In this document: positions 46,991 to 55,549 of the stretch, piece by piece
Layout of the letters: each line of letters begins with the position of its first letter
Position numbering within the stretch: the first letter of the stretch is position 1
NCBI RefSeq assembly: GCF_001905725.1
Contig: NZ_LIWB01000013.1
Location: 62,001 to 126,000, forward strand
Origin: Streptomyces sp. CB02400
GTDB lineage: Bacteria > Actinomycetota > Actinomycetes > Streptomycetales > Streptomycetaceae
DNA length: 64,000 bases
Direction of reading: 5' to 3'
Position numbers and translations under genes: made by a program
Notes under the pieces: model-generated
Seen by the model: the letters and a program-made list of their open reading frames with translations, nothing else
Database searches by the model: none
Told to the model about the DNA's origin: nothing

Positions 46991-49900
46991 TCACTCCGCT
47001 TCGAGCAGGGCGTCGACCTCGTCCGGGGAGAGGCCGGCGCCCTCGGCGTACGCGGTGTCGTACGCCGTGTCGCCGAGTGCCGCCCGAATGCGCGCCTCGG
47101 CGCGTTCGCGCGCCTCGCGTTCCATGCGCGGGGGGCTGTGCTCGGGCGGCAGCCAGGAGTCGGCGGCGCCGAGGCAGCGGCCCGCGTCCCGGGCGTGCCG
47201 TCCGCCGTCGACTCCGGCGAGGGCGGCGGCGCCCATGGTGACGTACGCCGAGCGCATATGGGGTGCCATGGCGGCGGACAGCGGATCGCCCGCCTGCCGG
47301 ATCGCCTCGCGGAGGACGACCAGGGCCTGCTCGTCGTTGCCGTCGGCCACCTCCAGCCAGCCCTCGGCACCGAGGATGAACGCGTCGAAGACGACGTAGT
47401 GCGCGATGCGGAACTCCTCGCGCAACTCCCGCAGATTCTGCCGGGCCTCCGCCGTACGGCCGGTCGTGCACAGCCAGCCGATCAGGAAGAGCCGGGCGGC
47501 GGGCAGGGCCTCGGCATGCCGGCCGCGCGTGTCGTCGATGACCTCGCGCAGCAGCCGCTCACCGCGCTCCGCCTCACCCGCCTCCAGCAGCGCGTTGCCC
47601 AGCCGGGCGGTGAGCACGGCCGTGTGGGCGCGGGCGCCGAGGCGGTCGGCGTACTCGATCGCCACCTCGTAGTCCGCGGCGGCGGCCTCGTACGCGCCGG
47701 CTTGTTCGCGGGCCTCGCCGCGCGCGGAGAGGGCCTCGGCGATGCCCCAGGTGTCGCCGAGCCGGCGGTGGATCTCCAGGGCCTCGTCGGCGTCGCGGCG
47801 GGCGTCGCCGGCCCAGTCGCTGCGGTTGGCCAGGAAGTTGGCGCGCAGTTGGAGGTTGGAGGCCAGCTCCCATTCGAATCCGGGGTTCTCCCGGCAGGTG
47901 CGGATGGCGGCGTCGACCACGTGGCGCAGCCGCTCCATGTCGCCGGTCAGCATCACGGCGAACACCCAGAGCAGGCCGGGCGGCCGGCAGGCCTGCGGCA
48001 TGCCGGGCTCGTACGTCGCGCCGACGAGGCGCAGCTTGTGCTGGGCCTGCGGGGTCTGCCAGTCGTCGAGTTCGGTGTCCATGTGGGCGAGATGGGCCAG
48101 GTGTACCCCGCGGCGGGCCTCGGCGAGGAGTTCGCCGGTCATCGGGGGCGGGGCGTCGGTGCAGCGCTCCCACAGCGGTACGGCGGGCCGTACCGGTTCG
48201 GTGAACGGGTCGGGGGCGAGGGCCATGACCTCGGAGCACCAGTTGCGGGCCTCGATGCGCAGATCGCGCATCTGCCAGTACCAGACGAGCGACAGGCAGA
48301 TGCAGAGTGCCTCCTGCTCGTCGCGCAGGGCGAGGGCGTGGCGCAGGGCCGTGCGCACGTTCTCGTACTCCCGCTCCAGCAGTGCGATGGCGGCCACCTG
48401 GTTCGGGCCGCGCAGCATCGGCTCGGTGGTGCGGGCGACTTCACGGAAGTACGTCAGGTGCGCCCGCTCGGCCTCGGGGCGCCGGCCGGACTCGTCGAGG
48501 CGTTCGCCGGCGTACTCGGCGACGGTCTCCAGGAGCCGGTAGCGCATCTCGCCGTCGCCCGAGGGGGCGGCCACCACCAGGGACTTGTCGACGAGGGAGC
48601 CGAGCGCGTCGAGCGCGGCCGGTCCGCAGACGGCCTCGGCGGCGGCGAGGTCGCAGCCGCCCGCGAAGACCGACAGGCGGCCCAGTACGTCGCGTTCGTC
48701 CGCGTCGAGCAGGTCCCAGGACCAGTCGACGACGGCCCGCAGGGTCTGCTGCCTGGGGAGGACGGTGCGGCTGCCGGAGGTGAGCAGCCGGAAGCGGTCG
48801 TCGAGCCGGTCGGCGATCTGGCGCGGGGTGAGCATCCGCAGCCGGGCGGCGGCGAGTTCGATGGCCAGCGGCAGTCCGTCGAGGCGGCGGCAGATCTCCG
48901 CGCAGGCCGCCGCGGTGCCGTCGTCGGCGTCGGTGCGGAAACCGGGGCGGGCGGCGGCCCCCCGGTCGGCGAGCAGGCGCAGCGCGACCGGCTCGGGCAG
49001 CGGCTCCACCGGCCGCAGCAACTCCCCGCGCACGCCGAGGGGTTCGCGGCTGGTGGCGAGGACGGTGAGCTCGGGGCAGCGTTCCAGCAGCGCCTCGACG
49101 AGGTGGGCGGCGGCCTCGACGACGTGCTCGCAGTTGTCCAGGATCAGCAGCATGCGGCGCGGGCCGCAGTGTTCGGCGAGGCGCTCCACCGGGTCGTCGT
49201 GCCGGTCGGTGACGGCCCGCATGCTCTCGGCGCCGGCGCCGTAGAGCACGGTCTCGCGGGCGCCGACGGCGGTGAGGACGGCCTCGGGGACGGCCTCGGG
49301 GTCGTCGACCGGAGCGAGTTCGGCGAGCCACACGCCGTCGGGGAGGGTCTGCCGTACGGTCTCGGCGGCCTCCTGCGACAGCCGGGTCTTGCCGGCCCCG
49401 CCCGGCCCGAGCAGGGTCACCAGGCGGGCGGCGGTGAGGTCGGCGCGGATGGTCTCGATGTCGGCCTCCCGGCCGACGAACGAGGTCAGCCGGGCCCGCA
49501 GGTTGCCGGGCGGCGCACCGACCCGGCTTTTGGGCGCCGGCCCGGGTTTCAGCAACTCGGCGTGCAGTGCGCGCAGTTCGGTGCCGGGGTCGGAGCCGAG
49601 ACGGTCCGCGAGCAGGCGTCGTACGTCCTCGTAGGCGGCCAGGGCCTCGGCGGTGCGGCCCGTGTCGCGCAGGGCGCGCAGCCGCAGCGCCTGGAGGGGT
49701 TCGTCGAGGGGGTGGCTGTCACACAGTGCGGTCAGCTCGGGCAGGGACTGCTCGGCGTCGCCGAGGGCGAGGGCGGCGGTGTGCCGGGCGCGCAGCACGT
49801 CCAGGTGCCGGGTCGCCAGGCGGGCCGCCTCCGCGGTGCGGTCGGGCAGGCCGGTGAGGGCGGGGCCGCGCCACAGGGCGAGGGCGTCGTCGAGGACGAC

Positions 49901-50272
49901 GGCCGCCTTCGCCGGGTCGCCGTCGGCGAGGGCGCGCAGGCCGTCGCCGGCCAGCCGCTCGAAACGGTGCAGGTCGATGTCGTCGGGCGCGGCGGTCAGC
50001 CGGTAGCCGCCGTCGACGGAGGCGATCTGGTCCGCGCCGAGCGTGCGGCGCAGCCGCCCTATCAGGGCCTGGAGCGCCCCGGTGGCGTCGGCCGGCGGAT
50101 CGGCGTCCCCCCAGACCTCGTCGACCAGCAGGCCCACGGGCACGGTGCGCCCGGTCCGCAGGGCGAGCACGGTCAGCAGGGCACGCAGCCGCGCCCCGCC
50201 GACGGGGACGACGGTGCCGTCGGGGCGGAGTGCCTGGGTGGTGCCGAGGATGCGGTAGCGCACGGGGTCCAT
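46991..50272 (-). CDS. AfsR/SARP-family transcriptional regulator with BTAD, NB-ARC ATPase and TPR domains
   Basis: This is a 1,093-aa protein from ATG 50272. The N-terminal winged helix spans about 1-95 (RYRILGTTQALRPDGTVV; LALRTGRTVPVGLLVDEVWG) and the BTAD domain about 98-240. The ATPase P-loop GPGGAGKTRLS is near 290, and LLILDNCEHVVEAAAHLVEA and DGLPLAIELAAARLRML are typical of STAND ATPases of the AfsR/LuxR-like group. Winged helix and TPR-rich helices follow to the end. Such proteins activate secondary metabolism or exporters in response to unknown signals. Convergence with a drug-exporter-like operon is notable, but regulation of it is not shown. Confidence 0.92.
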   Translation of the reverse strand: MDPVRYRILGTTQALRPDGTVVPVGGARLRALLTVLALRTGRTVPVGLLVDEVWGDADPPADATGALQALIGRLRRTLGADQIASVDGGYRLTAAPDDIDLHRFERLAGDGLRALADGDPAKAAVVLDDALALWRGPALTGLPDRTAEAARLATRHLDVLRARHTAALALGDAEQSLPELTALCDSHPLDEPLQALRLRALRDTGRTAEALAAYEDVRRLLADRLGSDPGTELRALHAELLKPGPAPKSRVGAPPGNLRARLTSFVGREADIETIRADLTAARLVTLLGPGGAGKTRLSQEAAETVRQTLPDGVWLAELAPVDDPEAVPEAVLTAVGARETVLYGAGAESMRAVTDRHDDPVERLAEHCGPRRMLLILDNCEHVVEAAAHLVEALLERCPELTVLATSREPLGVRGELLRPVEPLPEPVALRLLADRGAAARPGFRTDADDGTAAACAEICRRLDGLPLAIELAAARLRMLTPRQIADRLDDRFRLLTSGSRTVLPRQQTLRAVVDWSWDLLDADERDVLGRLSVFAGGCDLAAAEAVCGPAALDALGSLVDKSLVVAAPSGDGEMRYRLLETVAEYAGERLDESGRRPEAERAHLTYFREVARTTEPMLRGPNQVAAIALLEREYENVRTALRHALALRDEQEALCICLSLVWYWQMRDLRIEARNWCSEVMALAPDPFTEPVRPAVPLWERCTDAPPPMTGELLAEARRGVHLAHLAHMDTELDDWQTPQAQHKLRLVGATYEPGMPQACRPPGLLWVFAVMLTGDMERLRHVVDAAIRTCRENPGFEWELASNLQLRANFLANRSDWAGDARRDADEALEIHRRLGDTWGIAEALSARGEAREQAGAYEAAAADYEVAIEYADRLGARAHTAVLTARLGNALLEAGEAERGERLLREVIDDTRGRHAEALPAARLFLIGWLCTTGRTAEARQNLRELREEFRIAHYVVFDAFILGAEGWLEVADGNDEQALVVLREAIRQAGDPLSAAMAPHMRSAYVTMGAAALAGVDGGRHARDAGRCLGAADSWLPPEHSPPRMEREARERAEARIRAALGDTAYDTAYAEGAGLSPDEVDALLEAE

Positions 50273-50432
50273 TGTCTCCGGTGGTGCCGGCGGGGGGCAC
50301 GGAGCCCGGTCGGCGTGGTCGGTGTGGTCGTTCCCACCCTGCGCGGAACCGGCGGCCGACGCGAGACGTTTTCACCGTGCGCCCGGTACCGTCGGGCGGT
50401 CCCCGTCCGCGCCCGACCGTCCGAGGAGCCCC

Positions 50433-51233
50433 ATGACCACCGCCGCCACCCGTCACAGCGACCGGAGGATCAGCCCGGTCTTCCTGGGCATCCTGGCCGT
50501 GACGGCGGTCACCGGGTGGGCCACCTGGACCGGGTTCGCCGAGCAGCCGGGCGTGGCCGTGTTCCTGTTCGTGACGGCCGCCTGGATCGTCTCCCTGTGC
50601 CTGCACGAGTACGCGCACGCGCGCACCGCCCTGCACAGCGGCGACATATCGGTCGGCGCGAAGGGCTATCTCACGCTGAACCCGATGAAGTACACGCACG
50701 CCCTGCTGAGCATCGTGCTCCCGGTCGTCTTCGTCATCATGGGCGGGATCGGCCTGCCGGGCGGTGCCGTGTTCATCGAGCGCGGCCGGATCCGGGGGCG
50801 CTGGCGGCACAGTCTGATCTCGGCGGCGGGCCCGCTGACGAACGTGCTGTTCGCGATCGTGTGCACGGCGCCGTTCTGGCTGGGCGCGCTGGACGGCGTA
50901 CCGGCCGACTTCCGCTTCGCGCTGGCGTTCCTGGCGCTGCTCCAGGTGACGGCCGCGATCCTGAACTTCCTGCCGGTTCCGGGCCTGGACGGCTACGGCG
51001 TGATCGAGCCCTGGCTGTCGTACGGCGTGAGGCGGCAGGTGGAGCCGTTCGCCCCGTTCGGTCTGCTGTTCGTGTTCGCGCTGCTGTGGGTGCCGTCGGT
51101 GAACGGCGCGTTCTTCGACGTGATCGACTCGCTGCTGGGGACGCTGGGCATCGACGAGCTCGACACGTACTGCGGCTACGACCTGTTCCGCTTCTGGCGG
51201 GAGACGAGCGGGTACTGCTCGGTCAGCCCGTGA
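50433..51233 (+). CDS. Site-2-protease-family M50 metalloprotease
   Basis: This is a 266-aa protein from ATG 50433 behind GAGGAG. It is an integral membrane protein with the zinc motif HEYAH (H58, E59, H62) in the second span (VSLCLHEYAHARTA). The second site, LNFLPVPGLDGYG near 184-196, provides the metal Asp of S2P proteases. It cleaves within membranes, typically of anti-sigma factors or signal remnants; the substrate is unknown. There is no PDZ domain. Its end overlaps the small convergent membrane gene by 11 bases. Confidence 0.9.
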   Translation: MTTAATRHSDRRISPVFLGILAVTAVTGWATWTGFAEQPGVAVFLFVTAAWIVSLCLHEYAHARTALHSGDISVGAKGYLTLNPMKYTHALLSIVLPVVFVIMGGIGLPGGAVFIERGRIRGRWRHSLISAAGPLTNVLFAIVCTAPFWLGALDGVPADFRFALAFLALLQVTAAILNFLPVPGLDGYGVIEPWLSYGVRRQVEPFAPFGLLFVFALLWVPSVNGAFFDVIDSLLGTLGIDELDTYCGYDLFRFWRETSGYCSVSP

Positions 51234-51417
51234 CGGAGCCGTCCCGCGCCGCCGCCGTCCGCCCGCGCCGCAGGTAGTACCAGGTCATGTTGGACGACAG
51301 TCCCGCCAGCAGCACCCAGACGATGCCGATGAACACGCTGCCCCGCACGAAGGAGACGACGGCCGCGGCGACGGTGAGGAGGCAGACGGCGAGGGCGTAG
51401 AGGGCGAGGCGGGGCAT
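51223..51417 (-). CDS. Small two-span membrane protein
   Basis: This is a 64-aa protein from ATG 51417 with AGGAG upstream. Two hydrophobic helices (ALYALAVCLLTVAAAVVSFV and FIGIVWVLLAGLSSNMTWYY) are followed by a basic tail (LRRGRTAA). No known function. Coding is supported by the ribosome site and by high third-position G/C. It overlaps the end of the M50 gene by 11 bases and follows npdG on the same strand after 66 bases. Confidence 0.7.
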   Translation of the reverse strand: MPRLALYALAVCLLTVAAAVVSFVRGSVFIGIVWVLLAGLSSNMTWYYLRRGRTAAARDGSVTG

Positions 51418-51483
51418 GGCTGGGGGCTCCTGTCGGGGGACACTGCTACGGCACTGCTACGGCCTCCAGTGTCCCCCATCGCC

Positions 51484-52197
51484 TCATACGTCCGTGACGC
51501 GGAGCCCGGCGTGTGCCTTGTAGCGGCGGTTGACGGAGATCAGGTTGGCGACCAGCGCCTCCACCTGGTGGGCGTTGCGCAGCCGCCCGGCGAAGACGCC
51601 CCGCATGCCCGGAATGCGCCCGGCGAGCGCCTGCACGGTCTCGACATCGGCCCGGACCTCGCCGAGCACCATCACATCGGTGTCGATCTCGTCGATCTCC
51701 GGGTCCTGGAGCAGTACGGCGGACAGGTGGTGGAAGGCGGCGGTGACCCGGGAGTCCGGCAGCAGCGCGGCGGCCTGCTGGGCGGCGCTGCCCTCCTCCG
51801 GCTTCAGCGCGTAGGCGCCCTGCTTGTCGAAGCCGAGCGGGTTGACGCAGTCCACGACGAGCTTGCCGGCCAGCTCCTCGCGCAGGGACTCGAGCGTCTT
51901 GCCGTGGCCGTCCCACGGCACGGCGACGATCACGATGTCGCTGCGCCGGGCGGTCTCGGCGTTGTCGGCGCCCTCGACGCCGTGTCCGAGCTCCTCGGCG
52001 GCGTCCCGGGCGCGCTCGGCGGCGCGGGAGCCGATGATCACCTTCTGGCCGGCCTTGGCGAGCCGGTAGGCCAGGCCCTTGCCCTGCGGCCCGGTGCCGC
52101 CGAGCACGCCGACGACGAGCCCGGAGACGTCGGGCAGGTCCCAGGGGTCCTTGGCGGGGGCCTTCGCGGGCGGCTGTGCGCTGTCACTGGAGGTCAT
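51484..52197 (-). CDS. npdG: NADPH-dependent F420 reductase
   Basis: This 237-aa protein starts MTSSDSAQPPAKAPAKDPWD, then the Rossmann segment VVGVLGGTGPQGKGLAYRLA (about 29-48), followed by KVIIGSRAAERARDAAEEL (NADP preference), VIVAVPWDGHGKTL, VVDCVNPLGFD and AAFHHLSAVLLQD. These are the landmarks of FNO-type F420:NADP oxidoreductases. It reduces cofactor F420 with NADPH, supplying F420H2-dependent enzymes of secondary metabolism and redox protection. No F420 biosynthesis gene is in the window. Confidence 0.93.
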   Translation of the reverse strand: MTSSDSAQPPAKAPAKDPWDLPDVSGLVVGVLGGTGPQGKGLAYRLAKAGQKVIIGSRAAERARDAAEELGHGVEGADNAETARRSDIVIVAVPWDGHGKTLESLREELAGKLVVDCVNPLGFDKQGAYALKPEEGSAAQQAAALLPDSRVTAAFHHLSAVLLQDPEIDEIDTDVMVLGEVRADVETVQALAGRIPGMRGVFAGRLRNAHQVEALVANLISVNRRYKAHAGLRVTDV

Positions 52198-52337
52198 GGC
52201 CCGACTCTACGTCCGTGACGGCGCCGTGCCCGGTGTACGTGAGCCCTGTCACGCGGTCCGGGACCGTGTCCCCGGTTCGGGCGAATCCGGGCCGAACACC
52301 GGTCCGCGGCGACGCGGTTGGGGAAAGATGCGGCGGC

Positions 52338-52976
52338 ATGGACGCGGTACGGGTCGCGCTGCTGCGGGAAGTGCTCGCCGGGACGGAATGGCTGGGCGCC
52401 ACCCGGCACTTCGCGGGGACGCTGCGCGGGTCGGTGGTCTCGCACGGCGGCGGGCTGCTGCTCGTGGGCACACCGGCGTACGAGCCGTGGCATCTGGCGG
52501 CACACCTGGCGGACGAGGCCGCCTGGTCGGGCACCCCTGAGCTGGCCCCCACGCTCGTACGGCACGACGCGCGCCCCTCGGACCCCGCGCACCTGGCGGT
52601 GGGCCTGGGGCGCCTGGAGGCGGCGCGGCGGGGTGAGACGCTGCTGGTGGTCGCGCCCGGGGAGACGGCCGCAGAGGCGCCCGGGGAAGCGGCCGGGGAG
52701 GTGGCCGCCCCGCTCCTGGAACGGGTGTGCGACGCCCGCCGGGCCGGGGCGACGGTGCTGTCGCTGGGCCCCGGTGAGGGTGAGCTCCCGGCGATGGCCC
52801 ACGAGATCCTGCCCGTGCCCGACGGCTCCGAGCTGGACCTGGACACCGTGCAGCACCTGGTCAGCGCGGCGGCCGGCGAGAACGCGCTGCCGGCCCGCCG
52901 GGGCCCCCGCCGCTTCCGGGACCGCCTGTCGCGGCTGGCCGACCTGCTGACGGCCCCGCCGCCGACGCGCTGGTAG
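52338..52976 (+). CDS. Conserved actinobacterial hypothetical protein
   Basis: This is a 212-aa soluble protein from ATG 52338, with GGGGAAAG as a weak ribosome site. It begins MDAVRVALLREVLAGTEWLG and contains SHGGGLLLVGTPAYEPWHLA and a central Ala/Glu-rich stretch (APGETAAEAPGEAAGEVAAP). No catalytic motif was recognised. It stands alone and convergent to a small gene on the other strand. Coding is supported by the third-position G/C and absence of better frames. Confidence 0.75.
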   Translation: MDAVRVALLREVLAGTEWLGATRHFAGTLRGSVVSHGGGLLLVGTPAYEPWHLAAHLADEAAWSGTPELAPTLVRHDARPSDPAHLAVGLGRLEAARRGETLLVVAPGETAAEAPGEAAGEVAAPLLERVCDARRAGATVLSLGPGEGELPAMAHEILPVPDGSELDLDTVQHLVSAAAGENALPARRGPRRFRDRLSRLADLLTAPPPTRW

Positions 52977-52996
52977 CGCGGCCCGCGCCGGTGCGG

Positions 52997-53227
52997 TCAG
53001 TCGTCGTCCCGCTCGCCCGCGGGGGCGTCGCGCCACCTGGAGTCGTTCTCCCACTGGAGGTTGCGCTCGCGGGCCGTCTCCATGGCGTGCTCGGCCTCGG
53101 TGCGGCTGGCGTACGGGCCGAAGCGGTCCTTGCCGGGACAGTCGGGCCCCTCCTCGACCTTCTTGTGCTCCAGGCAGTAGTACCACTCGCCCGGCTTTCC
53201 GACCGTCCGCTTCTTGAACAGGGGCAT
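52997..53227 (-). CDS. Small conserved hypothetical protein (76 aa)
   Basis: This protein starts MPLFKKRTVGKPGEWYYCLE behind GAGAGGAG and contains two cysteines (YYCLEHKKVEEGPDC) and an aromatic/charged SRTEAEHAMETA segment resembling SPOR-like or MbtH-independent small adapters. I do not recognise a named family. The two cysteines and two histidines could bind a metal. It is divergent from map. Confidence 0.75.
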   Translation of the reverse strand: MPLFKKRTVGKPGEWYYCLEHKKVEEGPDCPGKDRFGPYASRTEAEHAMETARERNLQWENDSRWRDAPAGERDDD

Positions 53228-53238
53228 GACCGGCTCCT

Positions 53239-53262
53239 CTCACCGTCTCACCGTCTCACCGT
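53239..53262. repeat. 8-bp microsatellite
   Basis: Three perfect copies of CTCACCGT in the 83-base spacer between the 76-aa gene and map, just upstream of the former's ribosome site. It may vary by slippage. Confidence 0.8.
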
Positions 53263-53297
53263 CTCGCCAGGAAGATGGTCCCCCGTCGCCGCTGAAT

Positions 53298-53303
53298 TAG
53301 ACT
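53298..53303 (+). promoter_or_regulatory. -10-like hexamer of a leaderless map promoter
   Basis: TAGACT lies 7 bases before the ATG at 53311, so transcription would start at the codon. No ribosome site is visible. Confidence 0.5.
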
Positions 53304-53310
53304 CGCTGGC

Positions 53311-54168
53311 ATGTCTGGCCAGTCGCTGCTCGCCCCTGGGGAGCTGTCCCCCACCCGTTCCGTGCCCGGGAACATCCGTCGTCCCGAATACGTCGGCAAG
53401 CCCGCCCCGACGCCGTACACCGGTCCGGAGGTGCAGACGCCCGAGACGATCGAGGCGATGCGCACCGCCGGCCGGATCGCCGCGCGGGCGATGGCGGAGG
53501 CCGCGAAGCTGATCGCGCCCGGCGTGACGACGGACGAACTGGACCGGGTGGCGCACGAGTACATGTGCGACCACGGCGCCTACCCGTCGACGCTCGGCTA
53601 CCGCGGCTTCCCCAAGTCGCTGTGCACGTCGGTCAACGAGGTGATCTGCCACGGCATCCCGGACTCGACGGTGCTGCGCGACGGCGACATCGTCAACCTG
53701 GACGTGACGGCGTACATCGGCGGGGTGCACGGCGACAACAACGCGACGTACCTGGTCGGGGAGGTGGACGAGGAGAGCCGCCTGCTGGTGGAACGCACCC
53801 GCGAGTCCCTCGCCCGCGCGATCAAGGCGGTCAAGCCGGGCCGGCAGATCAACATCATCGGCCGGGTGATCGAGTCGTACGCGAAGCGGTTCGGCTACGG
53901 CGTGGTCCGTGACTTCACCGGCCACGGCATCAACTCGTCCTTCCACTCGGGCCTGATCGTCCCGCACTACGACAGTCCGCACGCGACGACGGTGATCCAG
54001 CCGGGGATGACCTTCACCATCGAGCCGATGCTGACGCTGGGGACCCACGAGTACGACATGTGGGACGACGGCTGGACGGTCGTGACGAAGGACCGCAAGC
54101 GCACGGCGCAGTTCGAGCACACGCTGGTGGTGACGGACACGGGCGCGGACATCCTGACGCTGCCGTAG
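53311..54168 (+). CDS. map: Type I methionine aminopeptidase
   Basis: This is a 285-aa protein from ATG 53311. The N-terminal extension (about 40 residues, Pro-rich, RRPEYVGKP) is typical of actinobacterial MapA. Metal ligands are D in VNLDVTAYIGG and D in GVHGDNNATY, H in DFTGHGINSSFH, E in MTFTIEPML and E in TAQFEHTLVV. It removes initiator Met from nascent proteins. The start is probably leaderless. Confidence 0.96.
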   Translation: MSGQSLLAPGELSPTRSVPGNIRRPEYVGKPAPTPYTGPEVQTPETIEAMRTAGRIAARAMAEAAKLIAPGVTTDELDRVAHEYMCDHGAYPSTLGYRGFPKSLCTSVNEVICHGIPDSTVLRDGDIVNLDVTAYIGGVHGDNNATYLVGEVDEESRLLVERTRESLARAIKAVKPGRQINIIGRVIESYAKRFGYGVVRDFTGHGINSSFHSGLIVPHYDSPHATTVIQPGMTFTIEPMLTLGTHEYDMWDDGWTVVTKDRKRTAQFEHTLVVTDTGADILTLP

Positions 54169-54181
54169 GGCGGCCCGACCT

Positions 54182-54208
54182 GCCCGCCCTCCGCCTCGGG
54201 GGGCGGGC
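54182..54208 (+). terminator. map terminator
   Basis: The 8-bp stem GCCCGCCC/GGGCGGGC with an 11-base loop is followed by TTTCCC. Confidence 0.7.
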
Positions 54209-54265
54209 TTTCCCATGCCGTGGCAGGGTGGGGAGTTACCGACAGTCCGTCGGCAAGCCATTGAC

Positions 54266-54284
54266 TTAGGTAAGCCTAACCATA
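54266..54284 (+). promoter_or_regulatory. Iron box (DmdR1/IdeR-type) in the heme oxygenase promoter
   Basis: TTAGGTAAGCCTAACCATA matches the 19-bp streptomycete iron box (TTAGGTTAGGCTCACCTAA) at most positions. It ends 14 bases before the ATG. Fe-loaded DmdR1/IdeR would repress the gene, so heme oxygenase is made under iron shortage. Confidence 0.85.
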
Positions 54285-54298
54285 GAAGATCTGAACCC

Positions 54299-54946
54299 AT
54301 GGACTCCTTCTCGACCCTCATCCGCACCGCCTCCCACGAGCAGCACATGGAGGCGGAGACGTCGACGTTCATGAGCGATCTGCTCGGCGGCCGACTGGGC
54401 GTGGACGCGTACGCGCGCTACACCGAGCAGCTGTGGTTCGTGTACGAGGCCCTGGAGTCCGAAGCGCAACGGCTGACCCCGGACCCGGTGGCGGGCCCGT
54501 TCGTCCGGCCGGAACTGTTCCGCCTGCCCTCCCTGGAACGCGACCTGGCCCACCTGCGCGGCCCCGACTGGCGCTCGTCGCTGACCGCGTTGCCCGCCAC
54601 GCAGACGTACGCGGCCCGAGTCACCGAGTGCGCCCGCGCCTGGCCGTCCGGCTACGTCGCCCACCACTACACCCGCTACCTCGGCGACCTCTCCGGCGGC
54701 CAGATCATCCGCGACAAGGCGGAGAAGACTTGGGGCTTCGCGAGGAAGGGCGACGGCGTCCGCTTCTACGTCTTCGAGGAGATCTCCAACCCTGCGGCCT
54801 TCAAGCGGGGTTACCGCGAACTCCTGGACTCGGTCCCGGTGGACGACCTGGAGAAGCAGCGCATCGTGGCGGAGTGCAAGCGGGCGTTCGCGCTGAACAC
54901 GGACGTGTTCCGGGCGCTGGGCGAGGAGTTCCCGTTGTCGGCGTGA
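54299..54946 (+). CDS. Biliverdin-producing heme oxygenase
   Basis: This is a 215-aa protein from ATG 54299. The proximal heme ligand H16 lies in SHEQHMEAETS, and the distal helix YLGDLSGGQIIRDKA carries the GDLSGGQ signature. It opens heme to biliverdin, CO and Fe2+, freeing iron. The iron box directly upstream makes iron-limited expression very likely. The gene is monocistronic, convergent with the DUF4276 gene 15 bases away. No heme-uptake genes are adjacent. Confidence 0.95.
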   Translation: MDSFSTLIRTASHEQHMEAETSTFMSDLLGGRLGVDAYARYTEQLWFVYEALESEAQRLTPDPVAGPFVRPELFRLPSLERDLAHLRGPDWRSSLTALPATQTYAARVTECARAWPSGYVAHHYTRYLGDLSGGQIIRDKAEKTWGFARKGDGVRFYVFEEISNPAAFKRGYRELLDSVPVDDLEKQRIVAECKRAFALNTDVFRALGEEFPLSA

Positions 54947-54961
54947 CTCCGGTGGCCGGGG

Positions 54962-55549
54962 TCACAGGAACCGCAGTCGCTCCATGGCCCCGCGCAACTC
55001 AGTGGTCCAGCGCCGGTACGCGGGCACCTTGCTCAGCGCGTCGAGCGCGACCGTCTGCCCCAGCCGGCCGAAGTCCCGCTCCGCGTCGCGCCGCCCGCCC
55101 AGTGCCGCCTTCAGCACGGCCTTCGGGTCGGCCACCTTCTCCACGTCGTACGGCAGCTCCCACGCGGCGTCACGCGTGGGTGCGGCCTCGCTGAGCGCCT
55201 CGGGGTCCGCCAGCATCCACGCCTCGGTCTCCCGCACGGGCACCAGGGCCACGATGCGGTGCGCGTCGTCGGGGAACCGCTCACGGACGGCATCGACCTT
55301 GCCCCGCTCGTTGTGGTCGTGGTGGACCATCACGATGTCGAAGTAGCGGAGCAGGTCGGTCACTTCACGCGCCACCAGGTCCCGGTGCGCCACGGTGAAG
55401 CACTCGCCGGCGACCACTCCCGAGTAGTCGAAGCCGACCGGCGCCTCAAGGGCGAGTTCGGCGATCAGCCGGTCGACGAGCGGAACGAGGAACCACTGGT
55501 CACTGGCCCCCTCCGTCAGGAGGGCGAGACTGAGATACCTACGCCCCAC
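54962..55549 (-). CDS. TOPRIM-like DUF4276 protein, partner of the adjacent AAA ATPase
   Basis: This 195-aa protein has TOPRIM-type features. E13 is in LLTEGASDQWFLVPL, the usual DxD position reads DIVMVHHDHNE (72-81) and RETEAWMLADPE (106-117) carries further acidic residues. This follows the DUF4276/OLD-nuclease pattern. The start (GTG/ATG at 55549) lies inside the end of the ATPase gene, an 11-base overlap, so the two are translationally coupled. ATPase plus TOPRIM nuclease is the split form of OLD-type systems and resembles known anti-phage pairs. Nuclease action is inferred. Low conservation of the second motif makes activity uncertain. Confidence 0.75.
   Translation of the reverse strand: MGRRYLSLALLTEGASDQWFLVPLVDRLIAELALEAPVGFDYSGVVAGECFTVAHRDLVAREVTDLLRYFDIVMVHHDHNERGKVDAVRERFPDDAHRIVALVPVRETEAWMLADPEALSEAAPTRDAAWELPYDVEKVADPKAVLKAALGGRRDAERDFGRLGQTVALDALSKVPAYRRWTTELRGAMERLRFL

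Noticed and set aside
45147..50272. Antibiotic gene cluster marked by a DrrAB-like exporter and a SARP regulator
   Set aside because: No biosynthetic enzyme lies nearby; neighbours are panB, a protease and npdG.
47138..51277. 1,379-codon plus-strand frame opposite the SARP regulator
   Set aside because: A shadow of the regulator; no motifs, and it runs through the promoter and the start of the M50 gene.
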